Shown here in pieces: positions 1 through 5,488 of a stretch of DNA of 5,639 nucleotides. The first letter of the stretch is position 1; every line of letters begins with the position of its first letter. The position numbers and the translations under genes were made by a program. Under the pieces are notes generated by a model. It saw only the letters and a list, made by a program, of their open reading frames with translations, did no database searches and was not told the origin of the DNA. The DNA is taken from positions 1 through 5,639 of the forward strand of contig JAOUHR010000151.1 of assembly GCA_029884515.1 (NCBI GenBank), written 5' to 3'. The stretch comes from Gemmatimonadota bacterium (lineage in GTDB: Bacteria; Gemmatimonadota; Gemmatimonadetes; Gemmatimonadales; Gemmatimonadaceae).

Positions 1-1069
1 GCAGCGCATAGGAGATGCGGCCCGTCGTCCCCACGCGCGACTGCACCGTCTCCGGCCGTGCCTGCACGATGTAGAGCGCTCCCGTGAGCCCGTCCTTCGC
101 CCACTCGATGTCCATCGGGACCGCGTGGCCCGCGAGCCGGGAGTAGTGGTCCTCGATGCGCACGGCCCAGCGCGCGAGCGCCAGCGCCTCGTCGGCGGTG
201 ATCGCGAAGCGCGCGCGATCCGCCGGCGGCGTGTCCACGATCCGCGTGGGCTCTGCGCCGCCGCCGAGCACCATCGTGCGCGCCTTGCCTCCGAGGTTCC
301 GCCGCAGGATCGGCCGGCAGGTCGGGCGCGCGAGGGCCGGCTTGAACACGACGATCTCGTCCGGATCCACCGTGCCCTTCACCACCAGCTCGCCGAGCCC
401 GAACGACGCGTTGATGAGCACCACCTGCGGGAATCCGGTGTCGGGTTCCAGCGTGAACATCACGCCCGCCGCACCGCGGTCCGACCGCACCATCTGCTGC
501 ACCCCGACCGAGAGCGCGACGCCGGCGTGCGCGAACCCCTTGCTCTCGCGGTAGGCGATCGCACGGTCCGTGTACAGCGACGCGAAGCATCGGCGGCAGC
601 TGTCGAGCAACGCGGCCTCCCCGACGACGTTCAGGAACGTCTCCTGCTGGCCGGCGAAACTCGCGTCCGGCAGGTCCTCGGCGGTCGCGCTGCTGCGGAC
701 CGCCACCGGCAGGTCGTCCGCGCCCGCCCGCCTCCCCAACTCGCGATACGCCGCCAGGAGGTCGTCCCGCAGTCCTTGCGACAGCGTACCGCCCAGGATC
801 GCGCCGCGGATCGCCGCGCCCGCCTCGCGGAGTGTGCGCGCACCCACGTGCATCGCCGCGAGCTCCGCAACGATGCGCTCACCCAACGCGTTCTCCGCGA
901 GGAAGGCTCGGAACGCGGAGGCGGTCGTGGCGAAACCTCCCGGCACCACGACGCCCGCCGCGGCGAGTTCGCGCGTCATCTCCCCGAGCGATGCGTTCTT
1001 CCCCCCCACGCGCGCCACATCGCCGGCCCGGAGCTCCTCGAACCAGAGGACCCGGGGGGTGGCCGTCAT
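1..1069 (-). CDS. ppsA: Phosphoenolpyruvate synthase, N-terminal part (3' end beyond window)
   Basis: Phosphoenolpyruvate synthase makes PEP, AMP and phosphate from pyruvate, ATP and water in the cytoplasm, the entry to gluconeogenesis from pyruvate. Only the first 356 codons are present, out of roughly 790 in the family. They cover the ATP-binding domain; the phosphohistidine and PEP-binding domains lie outside. Reading the minus strand I see GGKNASLGEM (residues 22-31), VPGGFATTA, AVRSSATAED (123-132) followed by LPDASFAGQQETF, then FGLGEL (223-228), VDPDEI, MDIEWAKDG and VQARPET (335-341). These follow E. coli PpsA closely and in order. The ATG at 1069-1067 overlaps the stop of the preceding small gene as ATGA. 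No good Shine-Dalgarno sequence precedes it, so translational coupling is likely. Pyruvate phosphate dikinase is a related alternative, but the N-terminus fits PpsA better. Confidence 0.95.
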   Translation of the reverse strand, partial: MTATPRVLWFEELRAGDVARVGGKNASLGEMTRELAAAGVVVPGGFATTASAFRAFLAENALGERIVAELAAMHVGARTLREAGAAIRGAILGGTLSQGLRDDLLAAYRELGRRAGADDLPVAVRSSATAEDLPDASFAGQQETFLNVVGEAALLDSCRRCFASLYTDRAIAYRESKGFAHAGVALSVGVQQMVRSDRGAAGVMFTLEPDTGFPQVVLINASFGLGELVVKGTVDPDEIVVFKPALARPTCRPILRRNLGGKARTMVLGGGAEPTRIVDTPPADRARFAITADEALALARWAVRIEDHYSRLAGHAVPMDIEWAKDGLTGALYIVQARPETVQSRVGTTGRISYAL

Positions 1070-1287
1070 GTCAGCTTGCGGCGCTTCCGCACCTCGCGCA
1101 CGACCACCGAAGCGGCGGCGACGGTCCCGGCGATGGCGCCCACCCTCGCTGCCTTGCGGGCGACCCGCTTCACGGTGGCCACCTTCGCCTTGATGCTGCG
1201 CCGGCCCTCGGCGGCAAGCACCTCCGTCTCCACCTGCTCGTACTTGTGCCGCGCCGCATCGGCGGCGGCTCTCCCGATCTTCGTCAT
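1066..1287 (-). CDS. Small basic protein with one hydrophobic segment, first gene of the ppsA operon
   Basis: This is a 73-residue protein of unknown function. The start at 1287 has a strong ribosome binding site, GGGAGG, ending 4 nt upstream (minus-strand bases 1297-1292). The stop TGA overlaps the ppsA start in ATGA, so the two are very probably co-translated. By my count it has 19 Lys/Arg against 6 Asp/Glu. Residues 1-48 look helical and alanine/lysine-rich. Residues 49-63 (VGAIAGTVAAASVVV) form a short hydrophobic stretch, followed by a very basic tail (RKRRKLT). It could be a small single-pass membrane protein with positive flanks or a nucleic-acid-binding alanine/lysine-rich protein; the sequence does not decide. 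I recognise no family. The strong ribosome binding site and the overlap are the main reasons to call it real. Confidence 0.72.
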   Translation of the reverse strand: MTKIGRAAADAARHKYEQVETEVLAAEGRRSIKAKVATVKRVARKAARVGAIAGTVAAASVVVREVRKRRKLT

Positions 1288-1291
1288 GCTG

Positions 1292-1297
1292 CCTCCC
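1292..1297 (-). promoter_or_regulatory. Shine-Dalgarno site of the small basic gene
   Basis: On the minus strand GGGAGG lies 4 nt before the ATG at 1287. It fixes that start over an in-frame ATG at 1434-1432. The longer reading would add 49 residues of low-complexity, Pro/Arg/Gly-rich sequence that does not look like protein. Confidence 0.75.
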
Positions 1298-1301
1298 GCG
1301 T

Positions 1302-1325
1302 GACAGGCCTGTCGCACCTGGGTGC
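1302..1325. promoter_or_regulatory. Two abutting palindromes upstream of the small basic gene
   Basis: GACAGGCCTGTC (1302-1313) is a perfect 12-bp palindrome. It is followed without a gap by GCACC-TG-GGTGC (1314-1325), a 5+5 inverted repeat with a 2-bp centre. Both lie just upstream of the Shine-Dalgarno sequence. Perfect DNA palindromes with tiny centres suit a dimeric repressor operator better than an RNA hairpin. Which protein would bind is unknown. Confidence 0.35.
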
Positions 1326-1342
1326 CCCCGGGAGCGGGGGGC
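1324..1342 (-). promoter_or_regulatory. GC-rich hairpin in the operon leader
   Basis: GCCCCC (1324-1329) pairs with GGGGGC (1337-1342) around a 7-nt loop. It follows the possible four-stem fold directly on the minus strand and precedes the ribosome binding site by about 27 nt. No T-tract follows, so it is not a classical intrinsic terminator. It could be part of a leader structure or an expression-platform hairpin, which is inference. Confidence 0.4.
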
Positions 1343-1344
1343 CA

Positions 1345-1441
1345 TTCGCACGGTAGCGGCACCCTGTTCCGCGGGCAGTCGGGATAACTACGCCCGACGG
1401 TAGGGGGTCCCCGTAAGCAGACCCCGGGCGACACGTGCGAA
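1345..1441 (-). promoter_or_regulatory. Possible structured 5' leader RNA of the small-gene/ppsA operon
   Basis: An 8-bp perfect inverted repeat, TTCGCACG (1345-1352) with CGTGCGAA (1434-1441), encloses three separate hairpins in nested order: GCGG/CCGC (1356-1359 with 1369-1372), GTCGGG/CCCGAC (1378-1383 with 1393-1398, 9-nt loop) and GGGGTC/GACCCC (1404-1409 with 1420-1425, 10-nt loop). The two larger loops contain TACG and CGTA, which could pair with each other. The arrangement is a four-stem, cloverleaf-like fold. It starts 57 nt upstream of the small gene's ATG on the minus strand, where a 5' leader would lie. It lacks tRNA T-arm and anticodon-loop features and matches no riboswitch consensus I know. 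Pairing was done by eye in GC-rich DNA, so chance is a real alternative. The strand is inferred from the downstream operon. Confidence 0.35.
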
Positions 1442-1634
1442 CGATGGGCCGCGCATCAACGCACCGAGCGAGCACGGCGTCGCCGCCGGTGGCGCGACCA
1501 GCGCCCGCGCCGCCGTCCATCGCCGGAGACGTGCCCCGCCAGACCTCCCTCGAGTCGAACTCCGCGGCGAGAGTCGCGTCGATCCGATACGCAACTGGAA
1601 TGTTTCGTTACACCCGTGGCTGGCGGGCGAATCT

Positions 1635-1649
1635 TGTAAGCGCTTGACA
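1635..1649. promoter_or_regulatory. LacI-family/cre-like operator overlapping a TTGACA hexamer
   Basis: TGTAAGCGCTTGACA contains the perfect palindrome AAGCGCTT (1638-1645) with TGT and ACA flanks, disturbed by one extra G. An AAGCGCTT core with such flanks is typical of LacI/GalR-type operators. The last six bases (1644-1649) are TTGACA, a consensus -35 hexamer for the plus strand, about 108 bp before the first lipoprotein gene. No convincing -10 box stands at the right distance, so the promoter itself is not established. The site could serve either divergent unit. Confidence 0.35.
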
Positions 1650-1756
1650 TGGAAAGGGTTATGGCGCGACACCGGCGTGGTTCCGGTCTTGCCATGGATG
1701 GAGGGGTGTGATCACGCAGCGCCGTCCGTAGCCCTCAATCCTCAGCCCCCAGTCCT

Positions 1757-2227
1757 ATGCGAATCCGACTCATTGCACCCGCCGCCATCATCGCCACGCT
1801 CACCCTGTCGGCCTGCTCTGACAGTCCGCTTTCCCCCATCGATCCGCTGGCCAACTCCGCCGCGGCGAGGGGCAGTTCGTCCACATCCACCAGCACGGCC
1901 CGCGTTCGCCTCATCGCGTCGCTCACACCCCCGGCCGACGGCCCCTATCGCAATGCCAAGGGCAAGGCACAGTGGGATACGCGCGACGGGAACACGAAGC
2001 GCGAGCTCGAGATGGAGGTCGAACACATTCCAGCCGGGACCGCCGTCGAGTTCTTCGTGGACGGCGTGAAGGTCGGTGGTGCGACGACTGACGCGCTCGG
2101 CGAGGCGGAAGTGTCGTTCAGCACGCAGCTCGGCGAATCCGTCCCGATGGCCGCGGCCGGGCTCTCGGCCGAGGTTCGCACGGCGGCAGGCGTGGTCATC
2201 GTCTCCGGCGTCTTCCCCGCGACCTGA
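1757..2227 (+). CDS. Small secreted lipoprotein, beta-rich domain
   Basis: This is a 156-residue protein of unknown function, probably anchored to a membrane by a lipid. The N-terminus has the basic start MRIR, a hydrophobic core and the lipobox L17-S-A-C20, so signal peptidase II cleavage before Cys20 is expected. A Ser/Thr/Ala-rich linker follows (about 21-48). A compact beta-rich domain comes next (about 49-154), with alternating hydrophobic strands: RVRLIASL, ELEMEVEHIPAGTAVEFFVDGVKVGG, EAEVSF and VVIVSGVF. Repeats of this general look (VEFFVDG...VSGxF) occur, from memory, in secreted proteins of Acidobacteria and Gemmatimonadota, so one unit of such a fold is plausible. No purine-rich Shine-Dalgarno sequence precedes the ATG; the 20 nt upstream are pyrimidine-rich. 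The lipobox position supports this start. Confidence 0.85.
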   Translation: MRIRLIAPAAIIATLTLSACSDSPLSPIDPLANSAAARGSSSTSTSTARVRLIASLTPPADGPYRNAKGKAQWDTRDGNTKRELEMEVEHIPAGTAVEFFVDGVKVGGATTDALGEAEVSFSTQLGESVPMAAAGLSAEVRTAAGVVIVSGVFPAT

Positions 2228-2256
2228 GTACGCTCGAGACCGCAGGATCGACCGTC

Positions 2257-2294
2257 CGGCGCTGGGCCTGCTCCTTCGGAGCGGCTCGGCGCCG
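2257..2294 (+). terminator. Long stem-loop after the first lipoprotein gene
   Basis: The bases fold into a nearly continuous 17-bp stem. CGGCGC pairs with GCGCCG (2257-2262 with 2289-2294). TGG pairs with TCG, including two G-U pairs, and GCC pairs with GGC. After a single bulged T at 2269, GCTCC pairs with GGAGC (2270-2274 with 2278-2282) around TTC, a UUCG-like apex. It begins 29 nt past the stop codon. No T-tract follows, so the role could be termination without a U-run, 3'-end protection or separation of the two lipoprotein genes. Confidence 0.55.
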
Positions 2295-2429
2295 AACGGT
2301 GTATGTCTGGGAACAGGACAGAACCGAGTGCACGGCATCCCCCAGCCTCGTACACTTCCCCGGTCCCAGGTCGACGTCACTTCAGTCGAGCAGAGACGCT
2401 TTCATGACTCCATCGTCCGGACATGCCTG

Positions 2430-3065
2430 ATGTTCACTTCTTCCCTTCGCCGAATCGCTTGCTGCGGCCTTCCGCTCCTCGCCGCCTGCTCGTCGGGTTC
2501 GGTCGAGCCGCCGATCGGGCCGGTGCCGACCGTGGTCGACACCAGCTTCAGCGTCAACGCCCTGAGGGCGGCCGCCGGCGCGCCGGAGATCGCCAATCCC
2601 GTCGTCACGTTCTACGCGAAGGCCGGCGAGGACCGCGAGGCCTTCATGTACTACCGGAAACGGCCTACGGGCAACGACTCGACCGTCTTCGTCCGCTTCC
2701 GCGTCTCCAAGGACGCGCTCCTCACTCGACCCGACGGTTCGCCCTTCGCACCCGGTGACTCGATCCTGATCACCATCACGCTCACGGACCCCACGAGACT
2801 CATCGTCGCGTTCGCCCCCTCGGGGCTCCGCTTCTCGACGGCGAATCCCGCGAAGCTCAAGCTCAGTTTCCTCGAGACCGATGACGACCTCAATGAGGAT
2901 GGCGTCGTCGACAGCCGTGACACCGCGCTCCAGAGCTTGTTGTCCGTTTGGCGGCGAGAGACCGCTGCGGCACCCTGGGTGAAGCAGGCCAGCATCCTCG
3001 CGATCGGGTCGCACGAGATCGAGACCGACGTGGGAGGCTTCACCGACTACATCATCGCCTGGTAG
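2430..3065 (+). CDS. Lipoprotein with dockerin-like calcium loop and ZU5-like beta domain
   Basis: This is a 211-residue protein of unknown function. The open frame extends upstream to 2076, but the signal peptide begins at ATG 2430: MFTSSLRR, hydrophobic core, lipobox L17-A-A-C20. The mature part is beta-rich. Residues about 87-211 (strands ILITITLTD and RLIVAFAPSGLRF, then LSVWRRE and the ending FTDYIIAW) recall ZU5-like domains of secreted proteins, in which 'P.GL.F..P..L.L' is followed by a W and a final 'YIIAW'. Between them sits a 12-residue loop, DLNEDGVVDSRD (153-164), with Asp/Asn at positions 1, 3, 5, 9 and 12 and Gly at 6, as in EF-hand or dockerin calcium sites. Only one such loop is present, whereas a true dockerin has two. 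No good Shine-Dalgarno sequence is visible. It ends 61 bp before the sigma-54 activator gene. Confidence 0.82.
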   Translation: MFTSSLRRIACCGLPLLAACSSGSVEPPIGPVPTVVDTSFSVNALRAAAGAPEIANPVVTFYAKAGEDREAFMYYRKRPTGNDSTVFVRFRVSKDALLTRPDGSPFAPGDSILITITLTDPTRLIVAFAPSGLRFSTANPAKLKLSFLETDDDLNEDGVVDSRDTALQSLLSVWRRETAAAPWVKQASILAIGSHEIETDVGGFTDYIIAW

Positions 3066-3126
3066 TGGGACGGACCGTGGCGCGTCCGGGGCGGAGACCG
3101 AGCGCGATGGCGGCGCGGAGCGGACG

Positions 3127-4464
3127 ATGACTCCGGCGAGCCTCGTCGTGCGGGCCATCAGCGACTCGTTCGGCGAGCTCTGGCCAGCGCTCGCCGCTGA
3201 GCTCGGGCTCACGCTCGAGATGGCGTCGACGCTTCCCACGACCGTGGATCCGACGCGCGCGGTGGTCGTCATCAGCGCCGGTGGCGACGAGGCGGCGTTG
3301 CCGCGGGCCTCGCGGGAGATGCGTGCCGGCAGTGACGCCGCCTTCGCCGTGGTCGCCGCCGAGGCCGGGCATCGCCTCACGGCGTCGGTGATCCGGGCGG
3401 GCGCCGACCAGCTGTTCGTGCTCCCCGAGGACCTCGACCTGCTGCGCTCCTGGCTGAAGGAGGCCGCGGAGCGACTCCGCTCGCGAGAGAATCGCCGTTC
3501 CTTCGCCGAGGGCGAGGCCGGCAAGTACACATTCGAGGGCATCCTGGGCGCGAGCGGATCACTCGCCACGGCGCTCGACCGCGTCGCACGGGTGATCCCG
3601 CACAGCGGCGTGACGGTGCTGATCACGGGTGAGACGGGCACGGGAAAGGAGCTGATCGCGCGCGCGATCCACTACAACGGGCCGCGCCGTGAGTCGCCGT
3701 TCGTCGACATCAACTGCGCCGCGCTCCCCGAACACTTGCTGGAGAGCGACCTCTTCGGCCACGAGAAGGGCGCGTTCACCGACGCGTCGGTGACCAAACC
3801 GGGACTGTTCGAGATGGCGCAAGGCGGCTCGATCTTCCTCGACGAGATCGGGCACCTCGCGCTGCCGCTGCAGGGGAAGCTGTTGCGCGCCCTGCAGGAG
3901 CGCACGATCCGCCGGGTGGGCGGCACGAGGTCGATCGCCATCGATGTCCGCGTCATCGCCGCGACGCACGTGGATCTCGCGGCGGCGGTCAAGGCCGGGG
4001 AGTTCCGCGAGGACCTGTACTACCGCCTGAACGTGTTGCCGGTGGCGCTGCCGCCACTGCGGAACCGGCGCGAGGACATCGTGCCGTTGGCGCGTCATTT
4101 CCTTGGCAAGTTCGCCGCGGAGTATGGTGTCGACCGGCCGACCCTGAGCGCGGGCGCCGAGCGCGCGCTCCGCGAGCGGGTGTGGCCGGGCAACATCCGC
4201 GAGCTGCGGAACGTCGTCGAGCGCACGATCCTCCTGGCCGCGAAGCCGGTGCTCGACGCCGCCGATTTCGAGTTCGCGCCGGTCGGTGCCAACGGTCGCG
4301 CGTCGGACGTCAGCCAGACGGTATTGCTGGCCGACATCATCGCCGCCGCCGTGCGCGAGGCGCTCGACGCCTGTGGCGGCAACAAGAGCGAGGCGGCGCG
4401 GCGGCTCGGGATCTCCCGTCCCCGGCTCGTCCGGCTGCTCGGCGGCGGAGGCGGCGATGACTGA
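3127..4464 (+). CDS. Sigma-54-dependent activator (NtrC type) with degenerate receiver and GAFTDA loop
   Basis: This 445-residue enhancer-binding protein should use ATP to open promoters held by RNA polymerase with sigma-54. Residues 1 to about 117 have receiver-like spacing, ending in [12 protein letters not shown]. The acidic pair of strand 1 is absent (LVVRAIS), strand 3 reads VVVIS where the phosphorylated Asp should be, and the strand-5 Lys is Leu99. The AAA+ domain shows Walker A GETGTGKE (168-175), the sigma-54 loop as GAFTDA (215-220, Asp219 for the usual Gly), Walker B GGSIFLDE (233-240), [11 protein letters not shown] with the arginine fingers (293-303) and WPGNIREL (353-360). A Fis-type helix-turn-helix, [17 protein letters not shown], lies near 418-434. 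GGAG 6 nt upstream supports the ATG at 3127. The stop overlaps the next gene by 8 nt. The target promoters are not evident. Confidence 0.95.
   Translation: MTPASLVVRAISDSFGELWPALAAELGLTLEMASTLPTTVDPTRAVVVISAGGDEAALPRASREMRAGSDAAFAVVAAEAGHRLTASVIRAGADQLFVLPEDLDLLRSWLKEAAERLRSRENRRSFAEGEAGKYTFEGILGASGSLATALDRVARVIPHSGVTVLITGETGTGKELIARAIHYNGPRRESPFVDINCAALPEHLLESDLFGHEKGAFTDASVTKPGLFEMAQGGSIFLDEIGHLALPLQGKLLRALQERTIRRVGGTRSIAIDVRVIAATHVDLAAAVKAGEFREDLYYRLNVLPVALPPLRNRREDIVPLARHFLGKFAAEYGVDRPTLSAGAERALRERVWPGNIRELRNVVERTILLAAKPVLDAADFEFAPVGANGRASDVSQTVLLADIIAAAVREALDACGGNKSEAARRLGISRPRLVRLLGGGGGDD
4447..4451 (+). promoter_or_regulatory. Shine-Dalgarno site of the TPR gene inside the activator gene
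   Basis: GGAGG lies 5 nt before the ATG at 4457, within the Gly-coding run at the end of the activator gene. It selects this ATG over the in-frame ATG at 4475. Confidence 0.7.
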
Positions 4465-5488
4465 CCGCCCCGGCATGTCCCCCGAGCCCAGCCTCGGCGA
4501 GGTGCGCGCGCGCGCGCAACGCCTGGCCGCCGCCGGTTCCTGGACCGAGGCCAGCGAGTTCCTGCTCCAGCACTCGGCGCGCATCCACGCGCATCCCGAG
4601 ACCGCGGCACTGCTGGCCGAGTCGCTGGTGCGGACCGGCCGGGCGCGCGAGGCGCGCGAGTGGATCGCCTCCGTGCTGCCCTTGATCGAGGCGAGCGAGG
4701 ACCGGGCGAGCCTGCGGCGTGCCACCGTGTTGAATGGCGCCGCGCACTTCACGCTCGGCGAGCTGGACCTGGCGCGCCGCGGCTTCACCGAGGCGCTGGA
4801 GCTCGCGCGCACCGACGGCGACGACGCGCTCGTGGCGCGCGCCATGAACAACCTCGGGGCGATCGCCAACATCGAGGGCGACCGCACCGGGGCACTCGCC
4901 CTCTATCACCTCGCCATCTCGGCGCACCAGCGCCTGGGCAATACGCGTGGCCTGGCGGAGTGCTTCCACAACATGGCGATCACCATCCGCGACCTCGGGC
5001 GGCTCGCGGAGGCCGACGAGCTCGAGCAGCGGAGCGCGGAGTTCGCCCGCGACGCGGCGCAGCCACTCCTCGTCTCGATCGCCCGCATGGGACGCGCGGA
5101 GCTGGCGCTTCGCCGCGGCGATGCGACCTTCGCCGAGGCCACGGCGCGGCGCGCCGCCGAGGAGTTCGCCGCAGCCGGTGAGCCGGTGCGCGAGGCGGAG
5201 GCGACGCGCCTCGCCGGGGTGGCCTGCACCCTCAGCGGCAGGCACCGCGAAGCGCGCGTCCTGCTCGACTTCGCGGTGGAGCGCACGCGCCGGCACGGGG
5301 CCGTGCTGCACGAAGCGGAGGCGCTGCGGTCGCGGGCAGAGCTGCATGCGGCGGCCGGCGCGCCGCGCGCCGCCCTGGACGACGCGCGAACCGCCCTCGG
5401 TCTCTTCGGCCAGCTCCGCGCCGCGCAGGAGAGCGCCGCCCTCCTGCGCTGGATCGAGACGCTACCCCTTGGCGCCGACGCGGACTGA
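4457..5488 (+). CDS. TPR-repeat protein, partner of the sigma-54 activator
   Basis: This is a 343-residue, probably cytoplasmic, all-helical protein without signal peptide or membrane segment. About six consecutive tetratricopeptide-like repeats run from residue 85 to 325. They are recognisable by the alternating small/large pattern, e.g. LNGAAHFTLGELDLARRGF (92-110), NNLGAIANIEGDRTGALALY (131-150), HNMAITIRDLGRLAEADEL (171-189) and RLAGVACTLSGRHREARVLL (251-270). Two weaker repeats precede them (about 18-78). TPR stacks bind proteins or peptides; no enzyme domain is visible. The start codon overlaps the activator gene by 8 nt and has its own GGAGG site, so the two are co-transcribed and probably coupled. 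A role as sensor or regulator of the activator is my inference. The repeat arrangement resembles TPR regions of regulatory ATPases and quorum-peptide sensors, but there is no DNA-binding or NTPase domain here. Confidence 0.9.
   Translation: MTDRPGMSPEPSLGEVRARAQRLAAAGSWTEASEFLLQHSARIHAHPETAALLAESLVRTGRAREAREWIASVLPLIEASEDRASLRRATVLNGAAHFTLGELDLARRGFTEALELARTDGDDALVARAMNNLGAIANIEGDRTGALALYHLAISAHQRLGNTRGLAECFHNMAITIRDLGRLAEADELEQRSAEFARDAAQPLLVSIARMGRAELALRRGDATFAEATARRAAEEFAAAGEPVREAEATRLAGVACTLSGRHREARVLLDFAVERTRRHGAVLHEAEALRSRAELHAAAGAPRAALDDARTALGLFGQLRAAQESAALLRWIETLPLGADAD
4503..4518. repeat. Alternating (GC)7 tract early in the TPR gene
   Basis: TGCGCGCGCGCGCGCA is a 16-bp perfect alternating purine-pyrimidine palindrome in codons 16-21, coding V-R-A-R-A-Q. 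Such runs can slip during replication or take Z-form DNA. With seven units it is short, and the GC-rich codon choice may explain it. Confidence 0.8.

Larger units (their letters stand above)
1288..1756. other. Divergent intergenic region without a credible gene
   Basis: These 469 bp separate the leftward ppsA operon from the rightward lipoprotein gene. Short open frames exist on both strands, but they are rich in Arg/Pro/Ala, lack ribosome binding sites and look like GC-driven noise. The part at 1302-1441 is dense in inverted repeats. The part at about 1590-1660 is locally richer in A/T and holds the operator-like site, as expected of a promoter zone. I see nothing to name between about 1442 and 1590. 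Confidence 0.7.

Noticed and set aside
125..1303. Long open frame on the plus strand (392 codons), with further ones at 156-554 and 570-1193
   Set aside because: It lies opposite ppsA, whose minus-strand translation matches the family motif by motif. The plus-strand product is Arg/Ala/His-rich without recognisable motifs, a GC-rich antisense shadow.
1345..1441. tRNA gene, suggested by the cloverleaf-like pairing
   Set aside because: There is no T-arm GGTTCGAATCC-like sequence, no 7-nt anticodon loop, wrong arm lengths and no CCA on either strand.
1546..1570. tRNA 3'-end fragment or phage attachment site, suggested by GAGTTCGACTC on the minus strand
   Set aside because: Only three stem pairs form, there is no acceptor stem or CCA, and no integrase gene or direct repeat is nearby.
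1621..1638. Sigma-54 (-24/-12) promoter, from TGGCGGG followed by CTTGTA
   Set aside because: The spacing between the GG and the G of the second element is about 2 nt too long, and the -12 GC is not conserved. I found no convincing -24/-12 promoter elsewhere by eye.
1388..1695. Short minus-strand open frames in the intergenic region (1388-1672 and 1456-1695)
   Set aside because: They have no ribosome binding site, Arg-rich low-complexity products, and they overlap each other and the palindrome cluster.
2076..2429. Upstream extension of the second lipoprotein frame
   Set aside because: It would overlap the first lipoprotein gene and put an Arg-rich 118-residue segment before a perfect signal peptide. 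ATG 2430 is the sensible start.
3068..3087. Hairpin GGACG/CGTCC between the second lipoprotein and the activator gene
   Set aside because: It has only five pairs with a 10-nt loop and no T-tract, too weak to call a terminator in this base composition.
2382..4887. Long minus-strand open frames opposite the second lipoprotein, the activator and the TPR gene
   Set aside because: The plus-strand products have clear lipobox, AAA+ and TPR motifs. The minus-strand products are low-complexity Arg/Ser/Ala-rich sequence.
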